Part shown: positions 16,261 through 25,371 of the stretch, piece after piece | Numbering within the stretch: position 1 is the stretch's first letter | Layout: every line of letters starts with the position of its first letter | Assembly: GCF_025999095.1 (NCBI RefSeq) | Contig: NZ_AP024678.1 | Location: 2,077,527 to 2,141,526 of the forward strand | Direction of reading: 5' to 3' | Length of the DNA: 64,000 nucleotides | DNA from: Thermosynechococcus sp. | GTDB taxonomy: Bacteria > Cyanobacteriota > Cyanobacteriia > Thermosynechococcales > Thermosynechococcaceae | Notes under the pieces: model-generated | The model's database searches: none | Told to the model about the DNA's origin: nothing | Seen by the model: the letters and a program-made list of their open reading frames with translations, nothing else | Made by a program: the position numbers and the translations under genes

Positions 16261-17922
16261 ATGCCGCAGAAATTCCACCGCTGGTGCTTGACCACTCCTC
16301 ATCTGCCGCGATCGCTGGTGGCCTTTGCTGTCAGTCTGGCCACCCTTACCCTTTTAGATAGCGGTGCTCAGGTTGTCGTAGCTCACCTCAAACGCACTGC
16401 GCCAACCCTCTTTGCTTGGGCAGGCACCTTTGACACCAGTTTTGCCCCAGAGGTGTGGCTCTCGGTGATTGGCCTCACCCTCGGCACCTTAATCATTGTG
16501 ATTTCCATTGCCGCCCAAAATATTCCCAAGATTACGGAACTGTACATGCAGGACTGGATCAGCCTGATCTATGTCTGGAGCCTAGTTTTGGGGGGTGCCC
16601 ATATCTTCTACATCAAGGTTTTGCAGGACTTGGGGAGGCAGCCCGTTGGCAGCATTCTCTTGAATTTGTATGGACTGTTGCCCTTGGCCATTTTGACAGT
16701 GCTGCCCTACATCTTCTATATCCTTCAGTCCATCCAACCGGAAAGTGTGGTGCAGCAAATTTACCGCCACCAGTCTCGCTACATGAGTCAACTTGCCGTC
16801 ATCCTCAAGGAGGGATCTCCCCAGCAACCCCAGTTTCTGCGCCGTTGTCAAGCCCACCTCATTGCCGGGCTAAACCAATTGGATGATTTGCTGACCTATG
16901 TGGCATTTCCTGGGATGCAGGCAGAAATTATTACTGCTGTCAGTGAGCTTCTTCAGCACTACATCAGTTGCAAGCCGCACTATCCAGCCTATTTCTTTCG
17001 CCTCAGTGGCGCGGTGATGGCGGATATTGCCTTCAAGACCATGTTTGATCAATTTAGCCAGATTGAAGAGAAGCATACCTTCTACGAGCAAAAGTGTTTT
17101 CGGCTCCTAGGGAATGCCTATGTGCGCTTTTTGGAGGAGGGACAGTTTCCTCTGGCGTCGTTGTGTGGCTCTGAAATGTGCGCGATCGCCCAACGCATTC
17201 TCAGTAGGGGCGATGACATTTTGCTGGACTTAATCATTATTCGCTTCAATACCATGATGCGCTTTGCCATTAAACACGGTAGTCGTCACAATGAGGCACG
17301 CAACCTCTATAACTTAGCCTTTCACTATCGGCGGTTTATTGAGAGTCTTGTCCATTACCAGCAGACCCACTTCACGCAAAAATGTGTGAATTATCTGCGG
17401 GCCTATGGCAATGAGGTGTATACGCTGGCGGAAAGTAGCCCTGCTCTTTACTTCATTGTGGATGTCTTTGCCGCGGAGCTAAAAAAGGTCTTAATCCTTG
17501 TCAATGAGCAGCGGTGGCAAGAACCCCTCCAACGGGAACTTCTGGAGCAAATGCTCCGCTTGGATCATCCCCAAGAACTCAAGCAAGCCGAGAGGGACGA
17601 TCGCCCCTATGGGAAAAGGACAGGTGTCCGCCTTGTGCAAATGGGTCTAGCCCTGTTTTATCTCGCACGGCAGCAACCGCAGTTTGCCCAGCGCATTGTT
17701 GAAGATATGGTGGAAGATGCAGCAGTTCTTGGCCTGTCGGGGTTCAAGCGCCTCTTTCGTCAAAATTGCGATCGCCTGCGCCAAGCGGAGCCACGGTTTT
17801 GGGAAGACACCGATCGCGGCAATGCCAATTTGTACTATTCAGAGCACACAGCGTACCTAGGTGACCTGGAAGCCCTTGTGGACCGCGCCTGTCAGCTGCT
17901 TGAGATTGCTCAGGAGTCTTAA
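16261..17922 (+). CDS. predicted membrane protein of unknown function, 553 aa
   Basis: Four hydrophobic helices lie in the first 165 residues (SLVAFAVSLATLTLLD, VWLSVIGLTLGTLIIVISIAA, WISLIYVWSLVLGGAHIFYI, LYGLLPLAILTVLPYIFYIL), followed by about 390 soluble, mostly helical residues. The order of helices and the VISIAAQNIPKITELYMQDW segment recall DUF2254-like membrane proteins, but I cannot confirm the family. No catalytic motif is evident. The start at 16261 has no strong ribosome site. Its 3' end contains the promoter of tRNA-Leu. A membrane-anchored sensor or channel-like role is possible but not supported by sequence alone. Confidence 0.7.
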   Translation: MPQKFHRWCLTTPHLPRSLVAFAVSLATLTLLDSGAQVVVAHLKRTAPTLFAWAGTFDTSFAPEVWLSVIGLTLGTLIIVISIAAQNIPKITELYMQDWISLIYVWSLVLGGAHIFYIKVLQDLGRQPVGSILLNLYGLLPLAILTVLPYIFYILQSIQPESVVQQIYRHQSRYMSQLAVILKEGSPQQPQFLRRCQAHLIAGLNQLDDLLTYVAFPGMQAEIITAVSELLQHYISCKPHYPAYFFRLSGAVMADIAFKTMFDQFSQIEEKHTFYEQKCFRLLGNAYVRFLEEGQFPLASLCGSEMCAIAQRILSRGDDILLDLIIIRFNTMMRFAIKHGSRHNEARNLYNLAFHYRRFIESLVHYQQTHFTQKCVNYLRAYGNEVYTLAESSPALYFIVDVFAAELKKVLILVNEQRWQEPLQRELLEQMLRLDHPQELKQAERDDRPYGKRTGVRLVQMGLALFYLARQQPQFAQRIVEDMVEDAAVLGLSGFKRLFRQNCDRLRQAEPRFWEDTDRGNANLYYSEHTAYLGDLEALVDRACQLLEIAQES

Positions 17923-17934
17923 AAATGGTATAGT
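17906..17934 (+). promoter_or_regulatory. probable promoter of tRNA-Leu
   Basis: TTGCTC (17906-17911) and TATAGT (17929-17934) are separated by 17 bp; the tRNA begins 11 bases later. The -35 element lies inside the last codons of the upstream membrane-protein gene. Confidence 0.55.
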
Positions 17935-17945
17935 AGAAAGACTGA

Positions 17946-18027
17946 GGGCGAGTGGCGAAATGGTAGACGCACTACACTCAAAATGTAGCGGGGTTTCCCC
18001 ATGTCAGTTCGAGTCTGACCTCGCCCA
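17946..18027 (+). tRNA. tRNA-Leu(CAA)
   Basis: A class II tRNA of 82 bases: acceptor GGGCGAG/CTCGCCC, D arm with TGGCGAAATGGTAGACGC, anticodon stem CTACA/TGTAG around loop CTCAAAA (anticodon CAA), a long variable arm CGGGGTTTCCCCATG and T arm GTTCGAGTC. CCA is not encoded and no group I intron is present. It reads UUG. Its 3' end is only 5 bases from the stop codon of the convergent tldD gene. Confidence 0.95.
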
Positions 18028-18032
18028 TGGAC

Positions 18033-19472
18033 TCAACCTCCTCCAAACACTTGGATATTGGCAAAGGCACAAACCGGTGAAGCGTGGCCAACCCGAATCG
18101 CTTGGTTGGGTTCGCCCTTGCCACAAAAGGGTGTACCAAAGATGCCAACGGTGGAGGCATCGCCTACAGCAATCAAACTCTGCCAAAATTCTGGCGTCGT
18201 GCCGCGATAGTTGGGATTGCGTAGTGTGCGGGTGAGGCGGCCATTTTCAATCAGCTTGGCATATTCACAGCCAAACTGAAATTTGAGGCGATAATCGTCA
18301 ATTGACCAAGAGCGATTGGATTCCATGTACACCCCTGCCTCGATGTTGCTGATAATCTCATCAAAGGATTGTGTCCCCGGCTCGATATTCAAGTTGGCCA
18401 TACGATCAATGGGGGGACGATTCCAAGAACAGGCACGGGCATTGGCCACACCATCAACCCCTGTGCGCTGCTGACTTTCAAGGCTCCCTAGACCCCGCAG
18501 CAGGCGTCCTTCCTTGATCAGATAGAGGCGTTTAGCCGGCACCCCCAAGTCATCAAAGGCATAGCTGGCCAGTTCACCACTAACGGTCGGATCAAACGTC
18601 ACATTCAAGAGGGGAGAACCATACTGCCGCTGCCCAAAGTCCTCAAGGCGAATAAAGCTGCTGCCGGCGTAGTTACGCTCATCCCCCAGGATGCGGTCCA
18701 GTTCCAGAGGGTGGCCAATGCTCTCATGGATTTGCAGCATCATTTGGTCAGGGGCAAGGACCAGCGTTGTGGTTATTTCTGGGCACTCTTGGGCACTGAG
18801 GAGTTCAACGGCCTGCTCGCCAATGTGACGGGCGCGATCGCTCAACTGATCAGCACTCAGCCACTCTAGCCCGCCTTGATAGCAGCGGGCTAACCAACCG
18901 TGATCTGTCCGTTGCTGCACGACCCCTGCCTCCTGAGCCGTGGCACTCATATCCGTGAGCACTTGATAAAATTGCTGTTCAATTTGACTGCCATCACTGC
19001 TGAACCACTGGCTGGTGGTCTCTACGGTTTGGACAAAGGCGCGGGTTTGTATAATCTTGTCACTCACCTTGAGGCTATGGCAAATATCCTTGAGTAGGTG
19101 ATTCACCTCCGCCGCTGAAAGGTAGTCAAAGGGTTGCTGTTGGGGCGATCGGTAGTGCCCCTTACCCTTGCCCCGGGCGGCTGGTGTAAAGTTAAAGACT
19201 CGCCAATGGGCGGCCGTTTTCGCCTGTCGATAGGCCTGCTGAATCGCCCCATGGATGGCGCTGGGGTGCAAATCTGGGGTTGCTGTATAGGCAAATTGAC
19301 CATCGACAAGTACCTCTACCATGACACCCCGTTGGCGCGATCGCTGGTTCATTTCAGGATGTCCATCCCGAGCACTGCGAGTGGTGACAATTTCCTCAAC
19401 GTAACGTAGGCCTAGCCAATCGAGGGGTAAATCAATCTGATTCAAAATAGCAGTAAAGTTCGGTGCACTCAT
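18033..19472 (-). CDS. tldD: TldD/PmbA-family metalloprotease
   Basis: A 479-residue cytoplasmic protein of the TldD family. In enterobacteria TldD and its partner TldE (PmbA) form a heterodimer that degrades unfolded or leader peptides (microcin B17, CcdA). The zinc motif HExxxH is present as IHESIGHPLELDR. The C-terminal domain shows RACSWNRPPIDRMANLNIEPG and the closing IAVGDASTVGIFGTPFCGKGEPNQ. A second family member (TldE) is not in this window. The start at 19472 is 21 bases from the divergent UPF0016 gene, so the two share a very short promoter region. Confidence 0.88.
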   Translation of the reverse strand: MSAPNFTAILNQIDLPLDWLGLRYVEEIVTTRSARDGHPEMNQRSRQRGVMVEVLVDGQFAYTATPDLHPSAIHGAIQQAYRQAKTAAHWRVFNFTPAARGKGKGHYRSPQQQPFDYLSAAEVNHLLKDICHSLKVSDKIIQTRAFVQTVETTSQWFSSDGSQIEQQFYQVLTDMSATAQEAGVVQQRTDHGWLARCYQGGLEWLSADQLSDRARHIGEQAVELLSAQECPEITTTLVLAPDQMMLQIHESIGHPLELDRILGDERNYAGSSFIRLEDFGQRQYGSPLLNVTFDPTVSGELASYAFDDLGVPAKRLYLIKEGRLLRGLGSLESQQRTGVDGVANARACSWNRPPIDRMANLNIEPGTQSFDEIISNIEAGVYMESNRSWSIDDYRLKFQFGCEYAKLIENGRLTRTLRNPNYRGTTPEFWQSLIAVGDASTVGIFGTPFCGKGEPNQAIRVGHASPVCAFANIQVFGGG

Positions 19473-19493
19473 GCCAGCGTGGTACTTTAGGGA

Positions 19494-20153
19494 ATGGTAA
19501 AGTTTGAATCTTTTCCTATGCTAACGGCTTTTACTGCAGGGCTAACCCTAATCACAATTTCTGAGCTAGGAGACAAGACCTTCTTTATCGCCATGATTTT
19601 GGCAACTCGTCATAGCAAGCGGTGGGTCTTCCTAGGATCATGGGCGGCTCTAATTGTGATGACGCTGCTTTCAGTGGCCGTGGGCAAGGTCTTTCAACTT
19701 TTACCGCGAGAGTTCACCTTTGCCGCTACAATTTTGCTCTTCACCGTTTTCGGTCTCAAGATGCTGATTCAAGGCTGGCGGATGGGGAATAGTCCCTGTG
19801 AGGACGAGTGTGAAGCGGCAGTGGAAACAGTGGAAAAAGCGGAAGCCAATCTCAGCCGTTGGGGCAGTAGCCCTGCTTGGGCAGCATTTGTGGAAGCCTT
19901 TAGTTTGACCTTTATGGCCGAATGGGGCGATCGCACCCAAATTGCCACCATTACCCTTGCGGCTGCCAGTCATCCCCTAGGGGTTGCCCTCGGTGCCATT
20001 GCTGGCCACGGGATTTGTGCCGCGATCGCCGTCTTGGGTGGCGGCTTGATAGCTGGCCGCATCTCAGAACGGACACTGACCTTGGGGGGTGGTGCTTTAT
20101 TTTTACTCTTCGCGATTGTCACCGCCTTACAAGGGATGCCCACGCTGTCTTAG
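19494..20153 (+). CDS. UPF0016/GDT1-family cation (Mn2+/Ca2+) transporter
   Basis: A 219-residue membrane protein of six helices in two homologous halves, each with the family motif E-x-G-D-K/R-T: SELGDKTFFIAMILA near residue 22 and AEWGDRTQIATI near 140. An acidic cytoplasmic loop (CEDECEAAVETVEKAEA) joins the halves. Cyanobacterial and plastid members (Mnx, PAM71) move manganese from cytoplasm to lumen or periplasm and protect against manganese overload, supporting photosystem II. ATG 19494 is used here; a second ATG at 19518 (MLTAFTAG) gives a protein that begins closer to the first helix and may be the true start. Confidence 0.9.
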   Translation: MVKFESFPMLTAFTAGLTLITISELGDKTFFIAMILATRHSKRWVFLGSWAALIVMTLLSVAVGKVFQLLPREFTFAATILLFTVFGLKMLIQGWRMGNSPCEDECEAAVETVEKAEANLSRWGSSPAWAAFVEAFSLTFMAEWGDRTQIATITLAAASHPLGVALGAIAGHGICAAIAVLGGGLIAGRISERTLTLGGGALFLLFAIVTALQGMPTLS

Positions 20154-20199
20154 GTTCGATCTATCTTGCTCTCAATCAGATGCTCTCAATCAGAAGCAC

Positions 20200-21897
20200 C
20201 TATAGGAGACGGCCAGAGGTGGAAAACTCCTGCACCGCAGCACAAATAAACTCCTCAAGGGAGCGCACTCCCGCCTGATCCTCAAACACGTTTGGCAGAT
20301 TGTTTTGGATTTTGGCGCGAATCCACTGGCGATAGTCAGCATTTTGACCCAGTTCGATCGCTTTTTGAACATAAGCAGATGCATCCGGAGCAATTAACTC
20401 GGGTATCCCCAACAGCGTCAGAATAGCAGCTGTATGCCGCCCCCGCATAAAGCGTCCCGGTGTGGTCACCATCGGTACTTGGGCATAGTAGAGCGCTTCT
20501 AGGGTTGAATTGCCCCCTGACCATTCTAAACTGTCTAGGAAAATATCCAGACAGTGCAACATTGAGGTGAAGCCATAGAGGTTTAAGGGGCGAGAGAAAA
20601 AGCAGTACTCCCGATAGTCAAGATTTTTGGCAGCAAAGGCCCGTTCTAGGCGCTGTTCAAACCGTTGGCGGCTCTTTCTAGTCATAAAGTCGGTAATAAA
20701 GACAAATTGGCAATTTCCCACGGCTGCGGCAATTTCTGGATAGATATAGTCAAACTGTGGCAGATACTTGAAGACACTCTGGAGGCAGCCGTAGATAACC
20801 GCATCACTTTTGAGGCCAAATTCCTCGCGGGTAATGGGCGATCGCGAGTCCGGCGGCATGGGACTAAAGGCAATCCCCAAGTTTTTTAGCCTAATGAGTT
20901 TTTCGGCGTAATACTTTTCGCCATCGGCTGGTTCCATCAGCTCACTACTGAGGAAATAATCAATTGTGGGCAGGCCAGAGGTGTCGGGATGCCCCCAAGA
21001 CATACATTGAATAGGGGCCAATCTTAAAGCAGCAATCTGAATCACTTCTAAATCCATCCCCAGTTCGGGAAAAATCACTAAATGCAATTGATCAGCACGA
21101 ATCTCCTCAAACCATTCTTGAGGGGATTTGCTGCCCATAACAAAACGATGACAGTAGGTTTTTGCTTGCTCTGTGCAGCGATCGCTGAAATCCCGCACAT
21201 AGTAACCGTACATCTGAAATTTTTCTCTATCGAGATGTTTGAGCCAGCCATGGAGCATCAGTTTCCAAACCGTATGCTCAAAAAAGTGACCGGAGACCAA
21301 CCCAATCCGCAGTGGCTCATTGGCCTTAACCGCTGGCATCTGTGGCCGTTCCCAGGCAGATGGAATAATACTCATCATGACTTCATGGACCATCTGGCCA
21401 TATTTTTGTTGCAGATCGCGGGTTTCATCCCCCTGATAGGGCAGTAAAAATGTCCCCACCCTCCTCAACCACTGATACAGATATTTTTTCTGATCCAAAG
21501 GGAAGCTTTGAAACCGTTGATAGAAATCGGATATCGATTCCCTAATTTTTTGGCGACATTCATTTAGCTCTTCTACATCTTTATAAACGTAGAGGAGATA
21601 ACTTAGAGATTTGAGAAAATCAATGCCAATTTGCCAGTCGGGTCTGAGTTCAATGGCTCTTGCGTAGGCCCTAAGGCACTGTTGCAAATCACTATCAGCA
21701 CCACTGAGCAGTGCCAAACGATACCAAGATTCTGCTAGGTTAGGATCTATTGCTAGCGCATGATTGAGAGCGGAGATGGCTGCTTGATAGTTTTTGTCCT
21801 TTCATTTATTTAGCGCCAGTTTTTGCCATCCCTGGACAAAGACAGGATGGGTTTTTTGCTCAGCAGTTTGTTGAATAAATTCCTCGATACACCCCAT
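20200..21897 (-). pseudogene. SPINDLY-like O-GlcNAc transferase family protein with in-frame TGA
   Basis: From ATG 21897 the frame reads MGCIEEFIQQTAEQKTHPVF... LALNK, meets TGA at 21802-21804 and continues in the same frame with KDKNYQAAISALNHALAIDPNLAESWYRLA (a TPR repeat) into a 500-residue GT41-like catalytic region: RIGLVSGHFFEHTVW, QCMSWGHPDTSGLPTIDYF, YGCLQSVFKYLPQFDYIY, LDSLEWSGGNSTLEALYY and MVTTPGRFMRGRHTAAIL. The sequence on both sides of the stop is coherent, so the TGA looks like a single-base nonsense change (for example of TGG or CGA). No good ATG follows it in the TPR part; a TTG at 21717 could restart. Family members add sugars to proteins or glycans. Confidence 0.75.
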
Positions 21898-22156
21898 AAT
21901 TGAGAGCCTAGCGCAATGACGATGGTAGAGGTTCAGATTTAGGCATGCTCTCCCTTGCTTTGGGACACAATCTCACTATGGTTGTAGATTTCTGCCTATC
22001 CGCTTTATAGCTTGCCACACGGCGCACCCACTCCGAGCACTATTCTATTTGTGTTTCCTTGGGCTGCCACAGGAGCGGGCACCCTGGCGATCGCCCGACT
22101 TAGCACGTTCCTAAGTGAGACTTAGAACAGGCACCCCCTACTGCGATGCAAAATCG

Positions 22157-23206
22157 TTATTGGGTTCGAATTTGGGACAAACCGGCCCCCGGGTAGTAGG
22201 TGCCTAAGATTTGCAAATAGTTATAACCGCGCTTACCCAGTTCATAGGCGCCGGTCTGACTCATGCCACGCCCGCCAAAGACGTCCCGCACAATGTCGTC
22301 AGTGGCAGCATACATTGAAACTATAACGCGGCCACTTTTGGTGAGGACAATACCCCGCGTGGCTTGCACTGCCGCTTGAGTGGTTGGCCACTCGGTTTCA
22401 ATGCCGCGATACACCTGCCAGCGTTCGTCATTTCCTAGATCAAAAAAGCGGCTGGCGGGCTGGAACATTTGAGCAAGGGCGTAGGAACGGGCGGCGATCG
22501 CCTGGGCTTTGAGGGTCTCCATTGGCCAGTCGGGATACACCTCTGAACCGACCACACTCACCAAGTACTCTTCTAAGTCCACTTGATTGACAGCTGTGAT
22601 GGCATTGCCCTGGGCAATGAGGCGCACCACACCGCGATACCACTTATCGCCCACAAAGGTGAATTGGTTATGGGGGCGGACCCACAGGGAGGGAGCAAGG
22701 GGCTGGCCATTCCACAGCAGGACACCTCCACGGGCGGTCACCATGACTCCCTGAGAAGGGGCTAACTGGGTCATCACTTGCTGTTGATCATTCGTCACTG
22801 CAGTGGCGACTGCGGTACCAACGATTAGTTGCGGTTGATCGCGGGCGATCGCCACCCGCACTTGAGGGGCAGGGCCTTGGCTCGGAGGCACGGGTTGCAG
22901 GGCAGGAGAGGCCACTGGGGGCAACATTGCCTTGGCGTGGGTAGAGGCAGCCACGGGTGGCTGGGGGGCTTTCTTGGGGACAGTCGCCAGTAGGGGGTCG
23001 CGGCCATCCAAAATTCGCCGCGGTAGAGGTCGTTCGAGCTTAACCGCATTCGCTAAAGGAAGGGGTTCTGACAGCGCAATAGGTGGCGGTGATAAGCTCC
23101 GCAAAAACCAGACTCCCAGACCGCCACTGGCGATCGTGGCCATCGTAAAGGAAATGAGCAAGGGTGAGTGTCCCCGTTTTGTCCCTTGGAACAGAACCCA
23201 GCTCAT
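22157..23206 (-). CDS. SpoIID/LytB-domain protein, membrane anchored
   Basis: A 349-residue protein with one N-terminal membrane segment (LLISFTMATIASGGLGVWFL), a Pro/Ala-rich linker to about residue 115 and a C-terminal SpoIID domain: NQVDLEEYLVSVVGSEVYPDWPMETLKAQAIAARSYAL, the conserved signature, then VQATRGIVLT and FGGRGMSQTGAYELG. SpoIID-type enzymes are lytic transglycosylases acting on denuded glycan; in cyanobacteria the role is probably cell-wall turnover next to amidases such as AmiC. The protein would face the periplasm. The ribosome site is weak. Confidence 0.88.
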   Translation of the reverse strand: MSWVLFQGTKRGHSPLLISFTMATIASGGLGVWFLRSLSPPPIALSEPLPLANAVKLERPLPRRILDGRDPLLATVPKKAPQPPVAASTHAKAMLPPVASPALQPVPPSQGPAPQVRVAIARDQPQLIVGTAVATAVTNDQQQVMTQLAPSQGVMVTARGGVLLWNGQPLAPSLWVRPHNQFTFVGDKWYRGVVRLIAQGNAITAVNQVDLEEYLVSVVGSEVYPDWPMETLKAQAIAARSYALAQMFQPASRFFDLGNDERWQVYRGIETEWPTTQAAVQATRGIVLTKSGRVIVSMYAATDDIVRDVFGGRGMSQTGAYELGKRGYNYLQILGTYYPGAGLSQIRTQ

Positions 23207-23280
23207 TCAGGTGTCATCTCCGCTAGCACCTTGCCTATTGTATAGGGGAGCACGGAATTTGCTATGCAACATTTGTTGAT

Positions 23281-24351
23281 TTAGGACAGCAAGGAAGCGG
23301 CGATCCGCTGTAGCCATTGCTCCACCGTATCCCCATAAACAGCTAAGCTATACTCCTGTTCTGCCTGCTGCCGACAGGCGGCCCGATCAATTTGATCAAT
23401 CTTGTCAATGGCGGCAATTAAAGCCTCGACAGAATCTGGGGTAATGAGAAACCCCGTTTGGCCATGGCGAATAATTTCACTGGGCCCACCACGATTGTAG
23501 GCAATGACGGGAACGCCGCAGGCAAGGCTCTCAATGACCACGTTGCCAAAGGCCTCAACCCAACGGGAGGTGAGCAACAGGGCGCGACACCGCCGCAGAT
23601 GGGCCTGCATTTCTCGGGTCGGGAAAAAGCCCAGGTATTCAATCGGTGCATTGGGGTAGTCAGCTTGGATGCGCTGCCAATAATCTATATCCTGCAACTG
23701 CCCCATAATCTTTAAGGGGGTGCGAGTGACATTGACAGCGGCAACAGCATCTTCGAGTCCCTTTTCAGGAGCAATCCGCCCCAGCCAGCAAAGGGTCTCC
23801 TCTGGTTCTGCACAAAAGTCATAAAGCGAAAGATCAAGGCCACTGCCTAAACACACACAGCGATCGCCAAAGGGGAAGGTGGCCGCTTGGGTACGGGTAT
23901 AGACACCAATAGTTCCCGGATACTTGTCAATGACACTGGCGATCGCCTGATCCATGACGTCGCAGACTGAGGCCATACTCACCAGATGCCCCACAGGACG
24001 GCTTAAAAACGGCGTCAGGTAAAAGGGCAACCAATCGTAGGCAAAGTTGACAATGACATCAAAGTTCTGTTGAAGCTGCCGCACCCGTGCCCACATATTG
24101 GCTAAGACACTATTGGGGGGCAGGAGAATCGGTTGATCGCGGGTTTGATGCTGGGCTGGCACTTGCAGGTTTCCCGCCACTTGTTCAATGGTTGCCGCTA
24201 CTGGCAAGTGGGAACCCGCGGGGGCAAGGATGTGTATGGTGTGCTGGCGATCGCCCAAGGCCTGAGCCATATTGAGGATCGTCAGTTCAACACCGCCCCC
24301 TTTTCCTGTGCCTAGGGGGCCAACCGAAGTGGAGACAAAGAGCAGCTTCAG
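23281..24351 (-). CDS. family 4 glycosyltransferase, possible CTG start
   Basis: The GT-B fold with the GT4 C-terminal signature: LCWLGRIAPEKGLEDAV, LLLTSRWVEAFGNVVIESLACGVPVIAY and NRGGPSEII. The ATG at 24270 would remove the first strand and donor loop; the open frame upstream gives KLLFVSTSVGPLGTGKGGG and VELTILNM, the expected N terminus of the family. No ATG, GTG or TTG exists between the preceding TGA (24355-24357) and this segment; a CTG at 24351 has GGAG 8 bases before it. So the start is probably CTG, or an ATG/GTG/TTG changed by mutation. The acceptor is unknown. It begins 10 bases after atpG. Confidence 0.8.
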   Translation of the reverse strand: MKLLFVSTSVGPLGTGKGGGVELTILNMAQALGDRQHTIHILAPAGSHLPVAATIEQVAGNLQVPAQHQTRDQPILLPPNSVLANMWARVRQLQQNFDVIVNFAYDWLPFYLTPFLSRPVGHLVSMASVCDVMDQAIASVIDKYPGTIGVYTRTQAATFPFGDRCVCLGSGLDLSLYDFCAEPEETLCWLGRIAPEKGLEDAVAAVNVTRTPLKIMGQLQDIDYWQRIQADYPNAPIEYLGFFPTREMQAHLRRCRALLLTSRWVEAFGNVVIESLACGVPVIAYNRGGPSEIIRHGQTGFLITPDSVEALIAAIDKIDQIDRAACRQQAEQEYSLAVYGDTVEQWLQRIAASLLS

Positions 24352-24361
24352 GGCTCAACTC

Positions 24362-25309
24362 CTAGCGCAGCGCCTCAGCACCAGCCACCACTTCAAGAAT
24401 CTCTTGGGTAATGGCAGCTTGACGTGCTTTGTTGTAGGAGAGGGTCAGGGTACCAATCAGGGCTTGAGCATTCTCGCTGGCGTTGTTCATTGCCGTCATC
24501 CGTGCTGCTAATTCTGAGGCGGCGGCCTCTTGCAGTGCCCGTAGCAACTGGTTATTCAAGTACAAGGGCAGTAGGGCGTCGAGAATTTGTACCGGATCCT
24601 GCTCAAAAATCATATCGGGGGGTAGAGCGGGCAGGGTCGAGGTCACTTTCTCGCGGTTGACTTCCAAATGGGAGGCACGGGTTGTCAGGCGGAAAATTTC
24701 ATCATCGGCGGTTTCCAGCCCTTGAGGATCTAGGGGGAGCAGGGTTTGGACAACCGGCTTTGAGCTAATGAGGGAGACAAACTTGGTGTAGATGAGCTCC
24801 ACCCGATCCACCGTTTCCGAAAGGAAGAGGGAAAGCAATTCACTGGCAATTTGACCGGCTTCACTGGCGGAGGGGATCTGCTCTAGGCCAGAATAGACTG
24901 CATCAATGGGATAGTCACGGCGCTGGAAGTATTGAGTTGCCTTGCGACCAACAATCACTAAAGTGTATTTGAGGCCCTCCGCTTCGAGTTCTTGGATACG
25001 TTCCTTGGCTCGGCGAATGACGTTGGTGTTGTAACCACCGCATAGCCCGCGATCGCCCGTCACCACCAGCAGCGCCACCGTCTTCACAGGGCGCTTTGCC
25101 AACAGCGGTAAGTCCACGTCCTCAAAACGCAATCGAGTCTGCAAGCTGTAGAGTACCTGGGCCAAGCGATCGGCAAAGGGACGGCTCGCCATTACTTGCT
25201 CTTGGGCACGGCGAACTTTTGCTGCCGCCACAAGGCGCATAGCTTCAGTGATCTTGCGGGTATCTTTAATCGTTTTGATGCGATCGCGAATAGCTTTGAG
25301 ATTGGCCAC
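24362..25309 (-). CDS. atpG: ATP synthase F1 gamma subunit
   Basis: Central rotor stalk of F1 on the thylakoid and plasma membranes. N terminus [36 protein letters not shown] and C terminus [42 protein letters not shown] are canonical. The middle (about 195-235) contains the extra segment typical of cyanobacterial and plastid gamma subunits, but without the pair of regulatory cysteines found in plants. It stands apart from the other atp genes, as in many cyanobacteria. The symbol atpC is also used for this subunit. Confidence 0.97.
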   Translation of the reverse strand: MANLKAIRDRIKTIKDTRKITEAMRLVAAAKVRRAQEQVMASRPFADRLAQVLYSLQTRLRFEDVDLPLLAKRPVKTVALLVVTGDRGLCGGYNTNVIRRAKERIQELEAEGLKYTLVIVGRKATQYFQRRDYPIDAVYSGLEQIPSASEAGQIASELLSLFLSETVDRVELIYTKFVSLISSKPVVQTLLPLDPQGLETADDEIFRLTTRASHLEVNREKVTSTLPALPPDMIFEQDPVQILDALLPLYLNNQLLRALQEAAASELAARMTAMNNASENAQALIGTLTLSYNKARQAAITQEILEVVAGAEALR

Positions 25310-25371
25310 GGTAATCTAAACTCCTAAGCAAAGCGTCCCTGCCCTAAGATTTTAGCCTAGAGGGGGATCGC

